A stretch of 64,000 nt of DNA from the NCBI RefSeq assembly GCF_000736415.1, contig NZ_CP009043.1, positions 558,001 to 622,000 of the forward strand. Reading direction: 5' to 3'. This DNA is from Campylobacter iguaniorum. GTDB taxonomy: Bacteria > Campylobacterota > Campylobacteria > Campylobacterales > Campylobacteraceae. A model generated the notes under the pieces. That model had not been told where the DNA came from, searched no databases, and saw nothing but the letters and a program-made list of their open reading frames with translations. Both the position numbers and the translations under genes were made by a program. Positions 29,637 through 40,090 of the stretch are shown piece after piece; positions within the stretch are counted from its first letter, which is position 1; each line of letters opens with the position of its first letter.

Positions 29637-30540
29637 AATACAAGCTCCAAATTTACAACAAGCCTATATAAAAGGCGCCGAAGAGCTGAAATGCTCTGTT
29701 ACAGATATGGATGTGAAGATTCTTCAACATCCAAGATCTGGAATATTCGGATTTTTTCAAAGAGATGCTATCATAGAAGTTAGCACGACTATGAGAAAAC
29801 CACAAAAAGAGTATAAAAACGATACTCAAAAATCAGAGCATTTCGATAAGAAAAAAGATAAAAAGAAAAAGCCACCAAAACAGCATTTTAACAAAACAGA
29901 AGAGAGTACTCAACCTCAAAATAATCATCAACAACTTCCAAAAGAAAGCACTCATCAACCAAAAGAAAATATCCCTGCTAAACCAAAAAAATTAGAGATA
30001 GACAACTCTATATTTGATGCTTTTCACAAAGGTGCTGATGAAGAAGAAGCGCAAAAACCAGAGCAGGCTAAAAAAGAGATAAAACCAGAAATTATAGAAG
30101 AGATCAAAACCGGCTTAGATAGAGTCTTTAAGGCTAGTTCTTTTAATATAAATGTTATTGATGTCGCTGCGTTTGATAGTGAAACTGTATTTGTGAAGCT
30201 TGATGGGGAAGACGCTGCGCTTCTTATAGGAAAAGAGGGTTATAGATACAAGGCAGTTTCGTATCTTTTATTTAACTGGATAAACTCAAAATACGATCTT
30301 GGTATCAGACTTGAAATAGCTGAATTCCTTAAAAACCAAGAAGCTGGCATCGCATCATATTTGGCTGGAGTTATAGATAGAGTAGAAAACAGTGGCAGAG
30401 CCCAAACCAAGCCACTTGATGGCGTTCTTGTCAAAATCGCGCTTGAGCAGCTTAGGGAGCGTTTTCCAAATAAATATGTTGGGATTAAAAACGGCGATGA
30501 TGGTCGCTATGTAGTAGTGAATGATTTTTACAAAAAATGA
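29626..30540 (+). CDS. jag: Jag/KhpB RNA-binding protein
   Basis: 304 residues: an N-terminal Jag domain ([35 protein letters not shown]), a long Lys/Pro/Gln-rich linker (about 60-145), a KH domain with [16 protein letters not shown] (about 200) and a C-terminal R3H domain ending [22 protein letters not shown]. KhpB-type proteins bind RNA and influence cell envelope or division in other bacteria. It overlaps yidC and mnmE, consistent with a polycistronic message. Confidence 0.93.
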   Translation: MKAKIQAPNLQQAYIKGAEELKCSVTDMDVKILQHPRSGIFGFFQRDAIIEVSTTMRKPQKEYKNDTQKSEHFDKKKDKKKKPPKQHFNKTEESTQPQNNHQQLPKESTHQPKENIPAKPKKLEIDNSIFDAFHKGADEEEAQKPEQAKKEIKPEIIEEIKTGLDRVFKASSFNINVIDVAAFDSETVFVKLDGEDAALLIGKEGYRYKAVSYLLFNWINSKYDLGIRLEIAEFLKNQEAGIASYLAGVIDRVENSGRAQTKPLDGVLVKIALEQLRERFPNKYVGIKNGDDGRYVVVNDFYKK

Positions 30541-31850
30541 ATATCGTAGCACTTGCTACTGCGCATGGCGTAGGTAGTATTTCTATAGTTAGATTAAGCG
30601 GAAATGATGCTTATACGCTAGCTAAAAAACTTTGCAAAAAAGAGCTAAAACCACGTTATGCTCATCTTTTAAATTTGTATGATAAAGAAAATAACTTCTT
30701 AGATGAAGCTATCGTTATTTATTATAAAGCACCATTTAGTTTTACTGGCGAAGACGTAGTCGAGTTTCAGACTCACGGTGGCTTAGTGGTCGCAAATTTG
30801 ATTATAGATGAGCTTCTAAGCATTGGAGCAAGAGCTGCAAATCCTGGAGAGTTTAGCAAAAGAGCCTTTATAAATGGCAAAATGGATATGCTAAAAGCTG
30901 AAAGCATTCAAGCTATTATAAATGCCAAAAGTGAGGGTGCTGCTAGGATTTTAGCTAGAGTGATGAGCGGGGATTTGGCTAAATTTGTAGAAGATTTGAG
31001 GCAAGATATCATCAAAATCCTTGCATATACTGAGACTTGCATAGATTACGCTGACGATGATCTGCCAAGCGATATATTAGACAATGCAAAGTTAATGTTA
31101 GTCCACGCTTCAAATGCTCTTGAAAAAATAGTGGATATTTCAAACTCAAAAAGAGGCTTGATAGATGGATACAAAGTAGCTATCATAGGTAAGCCAAATG
31201 TCGGCAAAAGTTCTATTTTAAACTCTTTATTGCATTATGAAAGAGCCATTATAAGTGACACGGCAGGCACTACAAGAGATACTATAGAAGAGCAGATAAA
31301 AGTGGGCTCTCATTTGGTTCGTATCATTGACACAGCTGGCATTAGAGCAGCCGATGAAGAGATAGAAAAAATCGGTATAGAATACTCAAAAAGAGCGGCA
31401 AACGAAGCTGACATTGTGGTTTGCGTGTTTGACGGATCGCAAAAAAGCTCAAAAGAAGATGAGGATATACTAGCTCTTGCCTCTAATCTTGATAAAAAAA
31501 TCATTTTTGTTTTAAATAAGTCTGATTTGGAGTTTAAATTCGATCTAGGTATTAAAGGCATATCAATATCAGCTAAAGATGATGCAACTCTTCTTAAAAA
31601 AGAGCTTGAAGATTATCTTGATTCACAAGATATAAGTGATATAATGCTTAGTTCAAATAGGCAAATTCTAGCTTGCCAAAATGCAAATAGTGCGATAAAA
31701 CGCTCGCTTGATTTGCTTGATGCTAGTCAGCTTGAACTTTTTGCTTATGAACTAAATTTGGTTATAAAAGAGATCGGAAGTATCACAAAACCAGTTGAGA
31801 ACTCTGATTTATTGGACGCTATGTTTAGCAATTTTTGTTTAGGAAAATAA
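30537..31850 (+). CDS. mnmE: tRNA modification GTPase MnmE
   Basis: 437 residues. With MnmG it makes the cmnm5U modification at wobble uridine. It has an N-terminal formyl-THF-binding domain ([33 protein letters not shown]), helical domain, and an inserted G domain with GKPNVGKSS (about 220), DTAGIR and NKSD. The C-terminal FCLGK has the essential cysteine. The start overlaps jag by 4 bases. Intact. Confidence 0.97.
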   Translation: MNIVALATAHGVGSISIVRLSGNDAYTLAKKLCKKELKPRYAHLLNLYDKENNFLDEAIVIYYKAPFSFTGEDVVEFQTHGGLVVANLIIDELLSIGARAANPGEFSKRAFINGKMDMLKAESIQAIINAKSEGAARILARVMSGDLAKFVEDLRQDIIKILAYTETCIDYADDDLPSDILDNAKLMLVHASNALEKIVDISNSKRGLIDGYKVAIIGKPNVGKSSILNSLLHYERAIISDTAGTTRDTIEEQIKVGSHLVRIIDTAGIRAADEEIEKIGIEYSKRAANEADIVVCVFDGSQKSSKEDEDILALASNLDKKIIFVLNKSDLEFKFDLGIKGISISAKDDATLLKKELEDYLDSQDISDIMLSSNRQILACQNANSAIKRSLDLLDASQLELFAYELNLVIKEIGSITKPVENSDLLDAMFSNFCLGK

Positions 31851-31867
31851 CTTTTTAGGGGTGGAAT

Positions 31868-34057
31868 ATGGATGAAAAAACTATAAAAGCACATAAGATT
31901 AGCGAAGATGAGTATGCTAAGATATTAGAGATTTTAGGTCGCGAGCCAAATTTACTTGAGCTTGGTATATTTTCTGCTATGTGGAGTGAACACTGCTCAT
32001 ATAAATCAAGCAAAAAATACCTAAATGGCTTCCCGACAAAGGCTCCTTGGGTCATACAAGGACCTGGTGAAAATGCTGGAGTTATAGATTGTGGGGACGG
32101 CGTGGCTGCTGTGTTTAAAATGGAAAGTCACAATCACCCAAGTTTCATTGAGCCATTTCAAGGCGCTGCGACTGGTGTGGGCGGAATCTTTAGGGATATT
32201 TTTACAATGGGTGCAAGAGTTGAGGCGAGTTTAAATTCGCTAAGATTTGGACAAGTCGTAGGCAACTCAGCCATAAACAAACACCAAAGATACCTTGTAA
32301 AAGGCGTAGTAAGTGGAATTAGCCATTATGGAAACTGCATGGGCGTGCCGACAGTTGGCGGTGAGACTACATTTGATGAGAGTTTTAATGGCAATATACT
32401 TGTAAATGCCTTTGGTCTTGGGCTTTGTAAAAGCGATGAGATATTTTATGGTAAGGCTGAGGGTATAGGAAATCCTGTGATGTATGTCGGCTCAAAGACT
32501 GGTAGGGACGGTCTTGGAGGTGCTGTTATGGCAAGTGATAGCTTCAATGAAGAAAACAAAAGCCTGCGTCCGACCGTGCAAGTAGGAGATCCTTTTGCTG
32601 AAAAACTTCTTATGGAAGCTTGCTTAGAACTATTTAAAAAAGATTATATCGTTGGTATTCAAGACATGGGAGCTGCTGGACTTACTTCAAGTAGCTTTGA
32701 AATGGCAGGGCGAAGCGGAAGTGGTATGAAGATGTACCTTGACCGCGTACCTATGAGAGAAGAGGGCATGACTCCTTATGATCTTATGCTTAGTGAATCT
32801 CAAGAAAGAATGCTGATTTGTGCTAAAAAAGGCTGCGAAGAGAAGATAAAAGAGATATTTGCCAAGTGGGATATGTCAGCTCAAGTCATTGGCGAGGTTA
32901 CTGATAGTGGCGTGATGGAGCTATTTTGGCATAATGAATTAGTCGGAAGTATTCCAATCGATCCACTTAGCGAAGCAGCACCTATCCTTGATAGACCAGT
33001 TAGCAGACCAAAATATCTTGATGAGATAAAAAATATAAAGCTAGAAAATTATCCAAAAGTTGCTAATGAAGAGGCGTTTATAAAGCTTTTAAAAGATCCA
33101 AACGTCTTAAACAAATCATTTATTTATGACCAATATGACGCAAATGTAGGCACAAACACTATCAAAAAACCAGGATTTTTGGGTGCAACTGCTATAAGAA
33201 TCAAAGAAAATGGCAAGGCTGTGAGCATGGGTATGGAGTGCAATACAAGATTTAACTTCATAGACCCAAAAAATGGTGCAGCAGCAGCAGTGGCAGCAAG
33301 TGGCAGAAAAGTAGCTATGAGCGGTGCTACTCCTTTAGCGATCACTGATTGTCTAAACTATGGCAATCCGCAAAATCCAGAGGTTATGTGGCAATTCGCA
33401 CAAGGTTGTGCAGGTATCAAAGAGGCTTGTGCGGCGCTAAATACTCCAGTAGTAAGCGGAAATGTGAGCTTGTATAATGAAACTGATGGCATAAGTGTTC
33501 AGCCAACTCCAGCTATCGTAACTGTAGGTGTAAACGATGACGCGAACAAAAACTTAACTAGTATTTTTAAAAATAGTGGCACTAGCGTTTATTTGCTTGG
33601 CGAGACTAGTGGCGAGTTTTGTGGAAGCTTGTATATGAAAGTCTTGTATGACGCAATTGGCGGAGAGATGAAAGGGCTTGATTATAAGGCTGAAAGAGCG
33701 CTTTGGGATTTGGTTATCGAAGCAAATAAAATAGGCATCTTGGAGTTTGCAAACTCTGTTGGTATCGGCGGAGTGGCGATAACTTTAGCCAAAATGAGTG
33801 CCGTGTCAAATTTAGGTTTTGTGGGTAAAAGTGAGCTTGGAAACAAAATCTTTGATGAGAGTAACTCAAGATCGGTTGTCGGCGTAAAAGATGAGACTAA
33901 ATTTAGCGAACTAGCTAACAAATATGGCGTCAAATTTAGCAAAATCGGCGTAACTGGTGGCGATAAATTTGAGCTTGATGATGTCAAAATGCCTTTGGGT
34001 GAGCTAAAAAATATATATTTTAACGAGTTTAACGCAGTTATCAAAAGCGAAGAGTAA
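31868..34057 (+). CDS. purL: Phosphoribosylformylglycinamidine synthase, PurL subunit
   Basis: 729 residues, the small PurL type that works with separate PurS and PurQ subunits, which are not in this window. It catalyses the fourth step of purine synthesis (FGAR to FGAM). Signatures: [58 protein letters not shown] and [16 protein letters not shown]. The ribosome-binding site AGGGGTGG precedes the ATG. It overlaps the next start by one base and lies two genes from purH, so part of the purine pathway is clustered here. Confidence 0.97.
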   Translation: MDEKTIKAHKISEDEYAKILEILGREPNLLELGIFSAMWSEHCSYKSSKKYLNGFPTKAPWVIQGPGENAGVIDCGDGVAAVFKMESHNHPSFIEPFQGAATGVGGIFRDIFTMGARVEASLNSLRFGQVVGNSAINKHQRYLVKGVVSGISHYGNCMGVPTVGGETTFDESFNGNILVNAFGLGLCKSDEIFYGKAEGIGNPVMYVGSKTGRDGLGGAVMASDSFNEENKSLRPTVQVGDPFAEKLLMEACLELFKKDYIVGIQDMGAAGLTSSSFEMAGRSGSGMKMYLDRVPMREEGMTPYDLMLSESQERMLICAKKGCEEKIKEIFAKWDMSAQVIGEVTDSGVMELFWHNELVGSIPIDPLSEAAPILDRPVSRPKYLDEIKNIKLENYPKVANEEAFIKLLKDPNVLNKSFIYDQYDANVGTNTIKKPGFLGATAIRIKENGKAVSMGMECNTRFNFIDPKNGAAAAVAASGRKVAMSGATPLAITDCLNYGNPQNPEVMWQFAQGCAGIKEACAALNTPVVSGNVSLYNETDGISVQPTPAIVTVGVNDDANKNLTSIFKNSGTSVYLLGETSGEFCGSLYMKVLYDAIGGEMKGLDYKAERALWDLVIEANKIGILEFANSVGIGGVAITLAKMSAVSNLGFVGKSELGNKIFDESNSRSVVGVKDETKFSELANKYGVKFSKIGVTGGDKFELDDVKMPLGELKNIYFNEFNAVIKSEE

Positions 34058-34779
34058 TGAATGTCTTTTTAATCCTTATAGCGGCTATTGTTATTTTTTA
34101 CGCTCTTAGCAAAGGCTATCTGAAAAATCCAGCCTTGCAAGGAGCGTCTAAATTTGACCTAAATGATGCTAAATACATCATCAAACTCCTAGCAAAAATA
34201 GCAAAAAGCGATGGAAATGTAAGCAAAGAAGAGGCTTATTATATATCAATCGTGCTTGATGATATTTGCTTGAAACTTGGAAACAGTGCTATAAGGCAAG
34301 AGCTAAAAGATACTTTTAACACTGCAAAGCAGAGCAAAGAGAGTGCATTTGGCATAGCTTTAGAGTATAAAACTCTAAAAAATTTAGATACAAGATCGTC
34401 TGTAAATTTGATAATATTTTTACTAAATTTAGCTTACGCGGATGGCGAATTTAGCAGTGCTGAAAGAGATATTTTAAACGAAATTTGCGATGGGCTTGGT
34501 GTAGATAAATACACAAAAGAAGGGCTATTTGCAGAATTTGACAAAGAGTTTAAGGTTAAATTCCAAACTCAAATTTCAAAAGATCCATACGAGATTTTAG
34601 GTCTATCAAAAGATGCTAGCTTTGAAGAGATTAAAAAACAATATAGAAAATTAGCTAGAGATAATCATCCAGATTTTTTAGCTGGAAGTGGGGCTGATGA
34701 GAAGCTTATCAGCGAGGCTACAAAAAAACTTCAAGAGATAAATGAAGCTTATGAAATTTTAAAGAAGGAGAAGGCATGA
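34057..34779 (+). CDS. TerB/J-domain protein (DjlA-like)
   Basis: 240 residues: an N-terminal membrane segment (about 2-17), a TerB-like helical domain (about 40-155, with [14 protein letters not shown] and [14 protein letters not shown]), and a C-terminal J domain [20 protein letters not shown] with the HPD motif in RDNHPDF (about 205). This is the DjlA layout, a membrane-anchored DnaK co-chaperone. It is placed between purL and purH with 1- and 4-base overlaps, as in C. jejuni to my memory. Confidence 0.88.
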   Translation: MNVFLILIAAIVIFYALSKGYLKNPALQGASKFDLNDAKYIIKLLAKIAKSDGNVSKEEAYYISIVLDDICLKLGNSAIRQELKDTFNTAKQSKESAFGIALEYKTLKNLDTRSSVNLIIFLLNLAYADGEFSSAERDILNEICDGLGVDKYTKEGLFAEFDKEFKVKFQTQISKDPYEILGLSKDASFEEIKKQYRKLARDNHPDFLAGSGADEKLISEATKKLQEINEAYEILKKEKA

Positions 34780-36308
34780 GAGCACTTATCAGCGTAAGTG
34801 ACAAAAGCGGTATAGTGGATTTTGCTAAAGGTTTGCAAAATCTTGGATGTGAGATTTTAAGCACAGGTGGAACATATAAAACTCTAAAAGATAATGGCAT
34901 AAAAGTAATCGAAGTCAGCGAATATACAAACAGCCCAGAGATGTTTGAGGGTCGCGTAAAAACTCTTCATCCAAAGATCCATGGCGGCATACTTCACAAA
35001 AGAGATGACGCTAGTCACGCTGCTCAAGCCAAAGAGTTTGGCATAGGCGGGATTGATTTAGTGTGTGTGAATTTATATCCATTTAAAGAGACAACTATTC
35101 GCACTGATGATTTTGGCGAGATTATCGAAAATATCGACATCGGTGGACCTACAATGGTAAGAAGTGCAGCTAAAAATTTCAAAGACGTTATCATAGTCAC
35201 TGATGTGAATGATTATGATATGGTTTTAGAAAAATTAGAAAAAAAAGAAGATAGCTATGAGTTTCGCCGTGATATGATGATAAAGGCTTTCGAGCACACT
35301 GCAAGCTATGATTCGATGATAGCAAACTACATGAATGAGAGATTTAACGGTGGTTTTGGTGCTAAGAGATTTATATCTGGAAGCAAGGTATTTGACTGTC
35401 GTTATGGCGAAAATCCACATCAAAAGGGCGCTGCTTATGAGTTTGATAGCTTTCTTAGCTTAAATTTCTCTCAAGTAAAAGGCGAGGCAAGCTTTAATAA
35501 TATGACCGATATTCACTCAGCAGTTGCTATAGCTTCTAGCTTTGGCGATGCGCCAGCAGTTGCTATATGCAAACACGCAAATCCTTGCGGTTTTGCTATC
35601 GGTGAAAATGAACTTGATAGCTATATAAAAGCTCTAAAATGCGATCCAATAAGCGCATTTGGTGGAGTTGTAGCGATAAACGGAACTCTTACAAAAGAGC
35701 TAGCTCTTAAGACAAAAGAGATATTTATAGAAGTGATAATCGCTGCAAATATTGAAGATGGCGTTTTGGAGCTTTACAGCGATAAAAAACGCACAAAAAT
35801 CTTTACTCAAAACAATAAATATCTAGTCCAAGCTGGCGACAAATGGGATTTCAAGCACATTGATGGTGGGTTTGTCTTCCAAGAAAAAGACTATGTAAAT
35901 GACGATGAGGTAAAAAACGCAAATTTAGTAACAACAAAAAAAGCAAACGATAGTGAGCTAAATGATATAAAAATCGCTTGGAAAATAGCAGCGCTTACTA
36001 AGTCAAACTGCGTAGTTTACGTAAAAGACGCAACTCTTTTAGCTATTGGTATGGGTATGACAAGCAGAGTAGACGCGGCGCGCGCTGCAGTGGCAAAGGC
36101 AAAAGATATGGAGCTTGACTTAAATGGCTGCGCACTTGCTAGCGAGGCGTTTTTTCCATTTAGAGATAGCATAGATGTAGCTAGCAAAGTAGGGGTAAAA
36201 AACATCATCCAACCAGGTGGAAGCATACGCGATGATGAGGTTATCGCTGCAGCTAACGAGTATGGAATGAGTATGTACTTTACTGGTGTTCGCCACTTCT
36301 TACATTAA
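34776..36308 (+). CDS. purH: Bifunctional AICAR transformylase / IMP cyclohydrolase
   Basis: 510 residues. Carries out the last two purine steps, AICAR to FAICAR to IMP. The N-terminal MGS-like cyclohydrolase domain has [31 protein letters not shown] and [16 protein letters not shown]. The C-terminal transformylase has [37 protein letters not shown] and the [13 protein letters not shown] end. It overlaps the J-domain gene by 4 bases and ends the gene run; about 230 AT-rich bases without a gene follow. Confidence 0.97.
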   Translation: MRALISVSDKSGIVDFAKGLQNLGCEILSTGGTYKTLKDNGIKVIEVSEYTNSPEMFEGRVKTLHPKIHGGILHKRDDASHAAQAKEFGIGGIDLVCVNLYPFKETTIRTDDFGEIIENIDIGGPTMVRSAAKNFKDVIIVTDVNDYDMVLEKLEKKEDSYEFRRDMMIKAFEHTASYDSMIANYMNERFNGGFGAKRFISGSKVFDCRYGENPHQKGAAYEFDSFLSLNFSQVKGEASFNNMTDIHSAVAIASSFGDAPAVAICKHANPCGFAIGENELDSYIKALKCDPISAFGGVVAINGTLTKELALKTKEIFIEVIIAANIEDGVLELYSDKKRTKIFTQNNKYLVQAGDKWDFKHIDGGFVFQEKDYVNDDEVKNANLVTTKKANDSELNDIKIAWKIAALTKSNCVVYVKDATLLAIGMGMTSRVDAARAAVAKAKDMELDLNGCALASEAFFPFRDSIDVASKVGVKNIIQPGGSIRDDEVIAAANEYGMSMYFTGVRHFLH

Positions 36309-36510
36309 AAATTTTCTAACTCTTTGGCTTTTATGGGCTTTGTGAAATTTGCTTTTTAAACTAAATGTTTGGCTTATTTGACATTGCTCATTAGCCTATT
36401 TCATTATTATTTTAATTTAACTTCAAAATAGCATAAAATCATCTTTTAATATACAGCATTTATTTTGTAAATTCTTGAGCGATATCAACTTTTAAATTTC
36501 AAAATATTGA

Positions 36511-36516
36511 TATAAT
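36511..36516 (+). promoter_or_regulatory. -10 element before the 120-residue hypothetical gene
   Basis: TATAAT 24 bases before the ATG at 36540, with AAGGAG between them. No other good promoter was seen in the 231-base gap after purH. Confidence 0.6.
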
Positions 36517-36539
36517 TTCTCAAAATTCAAGGAGAAAAA

Positions 36540-36902
36540 ATGAGTAAGTATTTTGAAAATTGGGAGAAATTTAGCGTAGATGGCTCTAGCGTGGATTTTT
36601 TCAAAAAGATTGATGGCGACACCACTTATATAGGATTTGATAGCTCGTCTCTCACGCCTCCAGAACCTATGCTAAACGCATCTCTTGCCATAAATTTAGT
36701 AAAAGATACTAGCACAAAAATCATGATGATAAACCATAAATTTCCAGTTGGTCTAATACCAAAGATAGAGGGCAGCTTTAACTACACAAACGAAGAACTA
36801 GACGGGGGCAAAGTAAAGCTAGTTTTTAGCTTAAAAGAAGGCAAAGAAGTAGAAAAAATAGATGGAAGTTGTGGCTCTTTTGCTAGTGGAATGTCGTATT
36901 AA
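36540..36902 (+). CDS. Hypothetical protein, 120 residues
   Basis: I do not recognise it. It is soluble, with no signal peptide or membrane segment: MSKYFENWEKFSVDG at the start and VEKIDGSCGSFASGMSY at the end, probably a small beta-rich fold. The strong ribosome-binding site (AAGGAG) and its own -10 element support expression. It is 9 bases upstream of a polytopic membrane protein gene and a DUF59-type gene, and so probably belongs to a three-gene unit. Confidence 0.75.
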   Translation: MSKYFENWEKFSVDGSSVDFFKKIDGDTTYIGFDSSSLTPPEPMLNASLAINLVKDTSTKIMMINHKFPVGLIPKIEGSFNYTNEELDGGKVKLVFSLKEGKEVEKIDGSCGSFASGMSY

Positions 36903-36911
36903 AGCCTTGCC

Positions 36912-38096
36912 ATGCCAAAACTTCTAAATACATTTGCACCACCATTTAGCTTGGTTGGTGCTTATTTTTTTGTAGCTATAATCTTAGCCATGATTAGCGT
37001 TTTTGTCTATTTTGGTGCTGATTTTGGGGCGTTAATGTCTTTGAAGACGGCGTCATTTTTTCACCTATTTTTGGTTGGTTTTGTGATGAGTATTATCATT
37101 GGCTCACTTTATCAGCTAAGCTCAGTTATACTTGATAAGCCTTTTTATAGCTTAAAAGGATCGTACGCAAATTTGGTTTTTTACATCATTGATTTGATAG
37201 TATTTGTGGCTGGTTTATACTCGCAAAATATGGTCTTAATAGGCTTTGGCGGTGTAATGCTATTTTTAAATTTGACCTATTTTGGGCTAGTTTATATGTT
37301 AACATTTTTAAATGTAAAAGAGCTGAGCTTTGCTGGGATTTGTCTTTTTGTATCATCTGTAATGCTGATAATTGGTCTATGCCTTGGGCTTTTGCTTGTT
37401 TTGATTTTGGTGCTAAATTTAGACTTTGATTTTGTTAGGATTTTGGATTTACATCTATATTTTGTATTTGGATTTATATTTTTTGTGGTGCTTGGAGCAT
37501 CTAGCGTTTTGCTTTCTATGTTTAGCTTAGCTCATAATGTGAGCTTTGGCTTTTATTACTCTAGTTTTGGGCTGTATTTGCTGGCTGGATTATTGCTTTT
37601 GTTTCGTAGCCAGGACACTATTATGGCTATCATATTTGCTGCTTTGATGCTTGTAGCTCAGTGCGTGATGATACTTAGAAATAGAGTTAGAAAGGCGTAT
37701 GATTACTGGAGCATAAATCTTATAATAAGCTTTATATCTTTGGTTTGCTCTGCCATAATGTATAAATTTGGCAGCATAAATTCGGCGATAATTTTGCTAT
37801 TTTATGGGGCGTTGTATCCGTTTATCACAGCTCACATATACAAGATTATGCCATTTTTGATTTGGTATCATTATGTTGCTAAATTTGTTGGTAAAACAAA
37901 AGTTCCTATGCTCGAAGATATGGTTATAAAAAAATTTACTTATATAGCTATTTTATTTGATCTTTGTGGGATAGCTATTGAGCTAATTGTGAGTAAATTT
38001 GGAACATTTTTTATAGCGGTTAGCATATTTTTTGTTATCTTAAATATGCTTAATTTTATAAGATATACTAAATTTGGAGTACAAAATGATAGATAA
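36912..38096 (+). CDS. Polytopic membrane protein with conserved-looking histidines
   Basis: 394 residues with about twelve hydrophobic segments and almost no loops. Histidines sit in or beside the membrane: FFHLFLVGF (about 50), DLHLYFVFG (about 178), LAHNVSFG (about 210) and the pair in ITAHIYKIMPFLIWYHYV (about 305-320). That spacing recalls haem/copper-binding NnrS-like or oxidase-subunit-I-like membrane proteins. This is inference from pattern only. The ribosome-binding site is weak and the start lies 9 bases after the preceding stop. The stop overlaps the DUF59-type gene by 11 bases. Confidence 0.7.
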   Translation: MPKLLNTFAPPFSLVGAYFFVAIILAMISVFVYFGADFGALMSLKTASFFHLFLVGFVMSIIIGSLYQLSSVILDKPFYSLKGSYANLVFYIIDLIVFVAGLYSQNMVLIGFGGVMLFLNLTYFGLVYMLTFLNVKELSFAGICLFVSSVMLIIGLCLGLLLVLILVLNLDFDFVRILDLHLYFVFGFIFFVVLGASSVLLSMFSLAHNVSFGFYYSSFGLYLLAGLLLLFRSQDTIMAIIFAALMLVAQCVMILRNRVRKAYDYWSINLIISFISLVCSAIMYKFGSINSAIILLFYGALYPFITAHIYKIMPFLIWYHYVAKFVGKTKVPMLEDMVIKKFTYIAILFDLCGIAIELIVSKFGTFFIAVSIFFVILNMLNFIRYTKFGVQNDR

Positions 38097-38367
38097 AATT
38101 TATAATGAGCTTAGCAAGGTAGTCGATCCAGAAATCGGATTTGATATAGTTTCGCTTGGTCTGATTTATGATGTAAAAATGCAAGGAGATAAAGCTATAG
38201 TCACGATGACGTTCTCTACAAAGAGTTGCCCTTTGCATGAGCTTATCTTAGAATGGGTGCAAAATGCTGTGCAAAATGTCGCAAAAGAGTGTGAGATAAA
38301 TTTGGTCTGGGAGCCAGCTTGGGATATAAGTATGGCAAAAGAGGAGGTCAGAAATCAGCTAAGATGA
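38086..38367 (+). CDS. DUF59/MIP18-type Fe-S assembly protein
   Basis: 93 residues from the ATG at 38086 (GGAG at 38076-38079, 6 bases away; an upstream TTG reading is not supported). VVDPEIGFDIVSLGLIYDV and MTFSTKSCPLHELI are the signature of the DUF59 family (SufT, PaaD, MIP18) with the key Cys in SCPL. Members take part in Fe-S cluster assembly or delivery. Coupling to the histidine-rich membrane protein hints at maturation of a metal- or cluster-containing partner, which is inference. Confidence 0.88.
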   Translation: MIDKIYNELSKVVDPEIGFDIVSLGLIYDVKMQGDKAIVTMTFSTKSCPLHELILEWVQNAVQNVAKECEINLVWEPAWDISMAKEEVRNQLR

Positions 38368-38460
38368 GGCAGTATAATAATTATTTAAGTTTTAATTTAT
38401 AACCCATTAAGTTTTTATTTTGTATGATTACATATTAAAAATTGCTTAAAAAGGTGCCAT

Positions 38461-40053
38461 ATGAAAATAGATACTATTGGTAAGAAGATAGCATTTAGCA
38501 TGATTGCTGTTTTGTTTGTCAGCTTTGTAATCATGCAATTTGTAATCGTAGCTCAGTTTAACAATTCAACTATTCAAATAACTAAACAAAACCTAGATAT
38601 GCTTAGCAAATCTATTTTTCAAACGGTTCAAGCATCTATGAATACAGGCGATCCAGCAATCATAGAAAAGTCGATCAAAGACGCTGGTAGCATAGATGGC
38701 GTATCATCTATAAAAGTTTATAGGTCTGATGAGTTGTCTGAAAGTTTTGGATTATCAAAAGTCAAACCCAAAGATAGCGTGATAGAAAACCAATTTTCTA
38801 ATCCAAAAGTTCTTAGCTTTGATATCAAAGAAGAAAACAATCATATGCTAAGACTTGTAACGCCTATCATAGTAAAAGATGAGTGTCTTGCTTGTCATGG
38901 CACTTCAAAGGTCGGCGATGTGCTTGGTGTCATGGATTTGGAATATTCATTTAATGAGATAGACGCAGATATGCAAAACAAACAGCTTATGTTTTTATCT
39001 ATATTTATAGCATCTTTGATTATCACGACTTTGATCGTTCTTTTTGTGCTTAAAAAAGTCGTTATAAAACCAGTTTTAGAGCTTCTTGGAAAGGCAAAAG
39101 ATCTATCAAGTGGCGATGGCGATCTAAGTGCTAGAATCACGGTAAGCAACGATGATGAGATAGGTCAAAGTTGTAAAAACATTAATGCCTTTATAGAAAG
39201 AATCCAAAGCATAGTAAAAATAGCCCAAAACAGCGCAAAAAGTGTAGAAAACGAGACTTTAAATTTAAACAAAAGTGCGGCTGAGCTATCAAATAGCGCT
39301 GATGAGGGAAAAGAACAAGCCAAAAGCTCATACGAGATAAGCCAGCTTGTAAGTGATGAGCTTCAAGAATCAAGACAAATGGCATATAAAGCTTCTGAGG
39401 TAAATAAAAAATCTTTTGATGAGCTTGGAGATATGATAAACTCATTAAAACAAGTCGTCGATAATCTCAATCTATCAAATGTCAAAGAGCAAGAAGTCGC
39501 CCAAAGAACAAATTTGGTCGTCAAACAAACTGAAGATATGAGAAAAGTCCTTGACGTCATCGGCGAAGTGGCAGATCAGACAAACTTGCTTGCGCTAAAC
39601 GCAGCTATAGAAGCAGCAAGGGCTGGAGATATGGGTCGTGGATTTGCGGTGGTCGCTGAAGAGGTCAGGGTGCTAGCTGAAAGGACAAATGAATCGCTAA
39701 AAGATATAGACGCAAGCGCTCAAAGTATGATAAATGGCGTAAGAGAGCTTGGAGTATTGCTAAATGGAAACGCTAAAAATATATCTTCACTTAGCGAAGA
39801 GGCAAATATGCTTATGACTCAAGCTAAATCAACCCAAGATATAACAACTGAATCTATGAATATAGCCACTGAAGTCGCAGCAAAAAGTATAAATATAAAT
39901 GTCAAAATAGAGCAGTTGCTAGAACGCTCTAAAATATCTGCAAATCTACTAGATAGAAATGCGAAAATAGCAAGTGAGTTCATAGAAGTATCTCAAAGTC
40001 TAAAAGATGTGGCGCTAGACCTAGAAGAGAATCTAAATAAATTTAAAACTTGA
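38461..40053 (+). CDS. Methyl-accepting chemotaxis protein with c-type haem-binding sensor
   Basis: 530 residues. Transmembrane segments at about 12-32 and 175-197 enclose a periplasmic sensor of about 140 residues that resembles DUF3365/Tll0287-like domains. It contains a haem-attachment motif CLACH at 142-146. A HAMP domain follows (about 198-250) and a cytoplasmic signalling hairpin with EVADQTNLLALNAAIEAARAGD and GRGFAVVAEEVRVLAERT. It would signal to CheA through CheW. A covalent haem suggests sensing of redox state, O2 or NO. It stands alone with its own upstream region and ends in a bidirectional terminator. Confidence 0.93.
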   Translation: MKIDTIGKKIAFSMIAVLFVSFVIMQFVIVAQFNNSTIQITKQNLDMLSKSIFQTVQASMNTGDPAIIEKSIKDAGSIDGVSSIKVYRSDELSESFGLSKVKPKDSVIENQFSNPKVLSFDIKEENNHMLRLVTPIIVKDECLACHGTSKVGDVLGVMDLEYSFNEIDADMQNKQLMFLSIFIASLIITTLIVLFVLKKVVIKPVLELLGKAKDLSSGDGDLSARITVSNDDEIGQSCKNINAFIERIQSIVKIAQNSAKSVENETLNLNKSAAELSNSADEGKEQAKSSYEISQLVSDELQESRQMAYKASEVNKKSFDELGDMINSLKQVVDNLNLSNVKEQEVAQRTNLVVKQTEDMRKVLDVIGEVADQTNLLALNAAIEAARAGDMGRGFAVVAEEVRVLAERTNESLKDIDASAQSMINGVRELGVLLNGNAKNISSLSEEANMLMTQAKSTQDITTESMNIATEVAAKSININVKIEQLLERSKISANLLDRNAKIASEFIEVSQSLKDVALDLEENLNKFKT

Positions 40054-40064
40054 TAGCAAGGCTA

Positions 40065-40090
40065 AAAGGCTACTTATTTTAGTAGCCTTT
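40065..40090. terminator. Bidirectional terminator between the chemoreceptor and the flavoprotein gene
   Basis: A perfect 10-bp stem AAAGGCTACT (40065-40074) / AGTAGCCTTT (40081-40090) with a 6-base loop. It lies 12 bases after the chemoreceptor stop and overlaps the 3' end of the convergent gene (stop at 40079). Runs of T follow on the - strand; on the + strand the arm itself ends in TTT. Confidence 0.75.

Noticed and set aside
25369-40090. Similar AAAGGCTAC stems at 25369-25397 and 40065-40090 as a dispersed repeat family
   Set aside because: Only the stem words are alike; flanks and loops differ, and short terminator-like stems of this kind can recur by chance.
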